Below, piece after piece: positions 61,966 through 64,000 of a stretch of 64,000 bases of DNA. The notes beneath the pieces were generated by a model. It did no database searches. It was not told where the DNA came from and saw nothing but the letters and a program-made list of their open reading frames with translations. Both the position numbers and the translations under genes were made by a program. Location of the stretch: contig NC_082594.1 in the NCBI RefSeq assembly GCF_030936135.1, forward strand, positions 21,433,553-21,497,552, read 5' to 3'. Numbering within the stretch: position 1 is the stretch's first letter; every line of letters begins with the position of its first letter. This DNA comes from Gavia stellata (Eukaryota > Chordata > Aves > Gaviiformes > Gaviidae).

Positions 61966-63659
61966 GTCTTCAGAAAGAAAAGGTTCACAATGCTTTTTCA
62001 AGCAAATCTGACTAGGAAACTCAGAAGTGTATCATTTATTTATTAAAATAGCTTGAGCAATTTCTGATTATAAATAGAGCCATTTCCAAACTGTGTGTCT
62101 TAGATAACATCATAAACATATTTTAAGGTTTGTAATAGTTAAGACTATCAAAAGACATTGCACAGTTATACTGACATCAGTTTCCAACAGCTGTCATAAC
62201 AAGAGTAGATCTATCTCACAGTTGACTGGGAGAACTGTGTTAGCATTTGAGATATGGAGATAACAACTTCCTATTGCTGTACAATTTCTGCTTCCACATC
62301 AGATATGCCATGCAACTTAGTCTTATCAAAGGGGTCAGCTGAAACTACTTTCCAAATATTTCCTTTCTGCTTTCTCTACTGTAGTGAGAACCTCTGTACT
62401 TCCATCTATACAAGTTGCTCTAACAGTTCACCTCTTCCATTTCCTTAGAAGAAACATCATGATGTAAAACAAAAGAAACCCTGCAATTTTCAACATCTTT
62501 CAATGATGAATGGAATTAACTCATCCATTTTACATTTAGAGGAAATATTTTACATGCTACAACAGGGACTTAAACATTTAAGTTTCAGTGTTACAGACTA
62601 CATGTTGCTCTTAATTCATTGGCATAGTAACCCCCTGCCTGATGAGACAGTCTTAATGTTTCTTTATATGATAATCCTCAGTGTTTAGTGAACACTTTAA
62701 GAACTCTAGGATGTTTTAATACACTTTTCTAACTATACTTTAAAACGAGTATCTGAAACACACAATGACTCCACTAAGAAAAACTCAGGCAATACATTTC
62801 AGTGGTGTCTACACAAAACAGATAACATACAAAACAGTTGTCTGTAAGTACTGAGAGGATGTAGCATGCTCAGTGCTGTGCAGCAGCTGCCATTCACAAC
62901 AGATGCGATGCTGTTGCGCCATAGCGTGCCATTCCTCACTGAAATTCCAGCGTTTTGCAGAGCTCCTTCTGGCAAGGGTCCTGAAGCAAAACTCTTCTTT
63001 GCAGGCCCTTTTTAAGATAATTAAAGGAAAAACCCCGTAAATTCTGAGTTAGTTATTTTTTTTTAAATTGAAAACAACTCATTTTGCAGCAGTCATGTGT
63101 CTCTTGCAGACAACTTGCAGTATTTCAGTAAGCACTACTTGTTTTTATAAAAGTCCATGTGGCGGGCGAAATGCAAAATTTTCTCTCTGTGGGAAGCTCC
63201 CAAAAGTTCTGTTTATTTGAAAATGCTTTACTGCCAAGTGTATTCATTAGTTCATTCCCTTCAGAACCTAACTCAGCTCCCAGTGTATCCATACAATTGT
63301 CTAGACTGTAGTGGTATCATTAACCTTTTCATTAGAACTAATGACCTGAAATCCCTGCAGTAGCAGTTCTTTCTCCAAGGTCTGCAAGATTGGTTTCACC
63401 AATGTTGGAGCATCACCAACTCCAGCAAAGCTCCTAATTTACATCACAGTAAGTAGCAGTAAAGTACACCCTTTCTAAGGACTGTGAACTATTTATTCTC
63501 TGTGAAGGGCTGGATTTCTGTACTCACGTTTGGTATTGACACCACATTCATAGCGGGGTAACTTGTTACCTGCAGAATGGAGAAGTATTTCAGATTCTGA
63601 GCTAGCAGGGGAAAAAAGCTACTCAAGTACTTTGGAAAGGAGAGAATTTTGCAGTGCAT
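61966..63659. other. Non-coding DNA, nothing recognised
   Basis: AT-rich single-copy-looking DNA without recognisable gene or repeat. Confidence 0.55.
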
Positions 63660-64000
63660 TGTCGGGGGCCTCCATCGTGGTCTTTGGGTGGTACAGGTGA
63701 AAGGGACTTTGGTGAGTTACAAGGACTCCTTCCACACTCACCTTCTGAATGGCAGCAAATGGTTCTGCCCCGTCCGCTTAACAACAGCCCAACAGTCCAG
63801 GCATAGGCAGCCATAAGCACTGCTAAGCCAGGGACCCTACTGAGGAAGATCAGCAACACCAAGGCTGCAGACCCCTAAAGCCCAAGTTGCCTCTGGAGAC
63901 AGGGTGGCAGCTGCAGAGGACTACCTAGGAGCGCACAGCACGTCTCTGCCACCCTCCTGGTAGGATAAAAAGGACCCGAGCACCTCATTTGTGGTTCACC
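63660..64000 (+). mobile_element. Candidate LTR (U3 part), cut by the window end
   Basis: Composition changes sharply at about 63660, where a TG-starting sequence (TGTCGGGGGCCTCC) begins and GC content rises. About 305 bp later, GATAAAAAG (63964-63972) sits like a TATA box, followed by a GC-richer stretch running to the last base. This layout fits the U3 of an endogenous retrovirus LTR. No polyadenylation signal, CA end or target duplication can be seen because the window stops. The minus frame of 79 codons over it is not recognised. It could also be another GC-rich repeat. Confidence 0.4.

Noticed and set aside
1..64000. CRISPR arrays, operons, bacterial promoters or insertion sequences
   Set aside because: Repeats, composition and lack of coding density point to a bird nuclear genome; no regularly spaced repeat array is present.

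Overview
This window looks like about 64 kb of avian nuclear DNA that is almost entirely non-coding. The assignment to a bird rests on the repeats. Several copies of the CR1 LINE carry the avian 3' terminus, a GGTTGGACT-type block followed by ATTCTGTG/ATTCTATG octamers. There is also a retroviral solo LTR of a type I recognise from bird genomes. There are no SINE-dense tracts and no L1. The background is AT-rich with interspersed A/T microsatellites, and no gene runs through it. I do not recognise a single host protein-coding exon with confidence. The long open frames are either inside CR1 copies, antisense to them, inside GC-rich blocks, or close to the length expected by chance in AT-rich DNA. 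The CR1 subfamilies suggest a neoavian rather than a galliform bird, but this is only an impression.

Layout. 1-7.4 kb: AT-rich single-copy DNA with two exon-like segments (about 3.28-3.63 kb and 4972-5088). 7.43-7.76 kb: a GC-rich block. 7.88-8.93 kb: a fairly young 5'-truncated CR1 on the minus strand with an open reverse-transcriptase fragment broken by one homopolymer frameshift. 9.7-9.85 kb: a three-copy 14-bp motif. 10.8-11.4 kb: an ancient CR1/L3-type relic. 14.9-16.4 kb: an old plus-strand CR1 split by a 599-bp solo LTR flanked by a 5-bp duplication. 17.5-17.65 kb: a small CpG cluster. 17-33 kb: unremarkable DNA with one short CR1 tail at 21.2 kb. 33.2-33.8 kb: another ancient CR1 relic. 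35.4 and 38.5 kb: two striking short palindromes. 41.2 kb: an exon-like segment. 42.5 kb: a CR1 3' end. 44.9-45.9 kb: a CR1 with an intact C-terminal frame but an A/C-only expansion in its 3' untranslated region. 50.3-50.6 kb: a CR1 3' end. 52.5-61.9 kb: several old amniote repeat relics. 57.49-57.86 kb: a dense CpG island, the best candidate promoter in the window. From 63.66 kb to the end: a GC-rich segment that looks like the start of a second LTR cut by the window edge.

How parts work together: there is no operon or pathway here. The repeats show a history: ancient CR1/L3 relics first, then CR1 copies, then LTR insertion into one of them. The only element with plausible host function is the CpG island near 57.6 kb; the splice-bounded segments are weak candidates. 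I found no convincing new biological system. The most unusual items are the A/C-only expansion within the 45-kb CR1, the CpG island in a gene-poor setting, the triplicated motif near 9.7 kb and the two palindromes.
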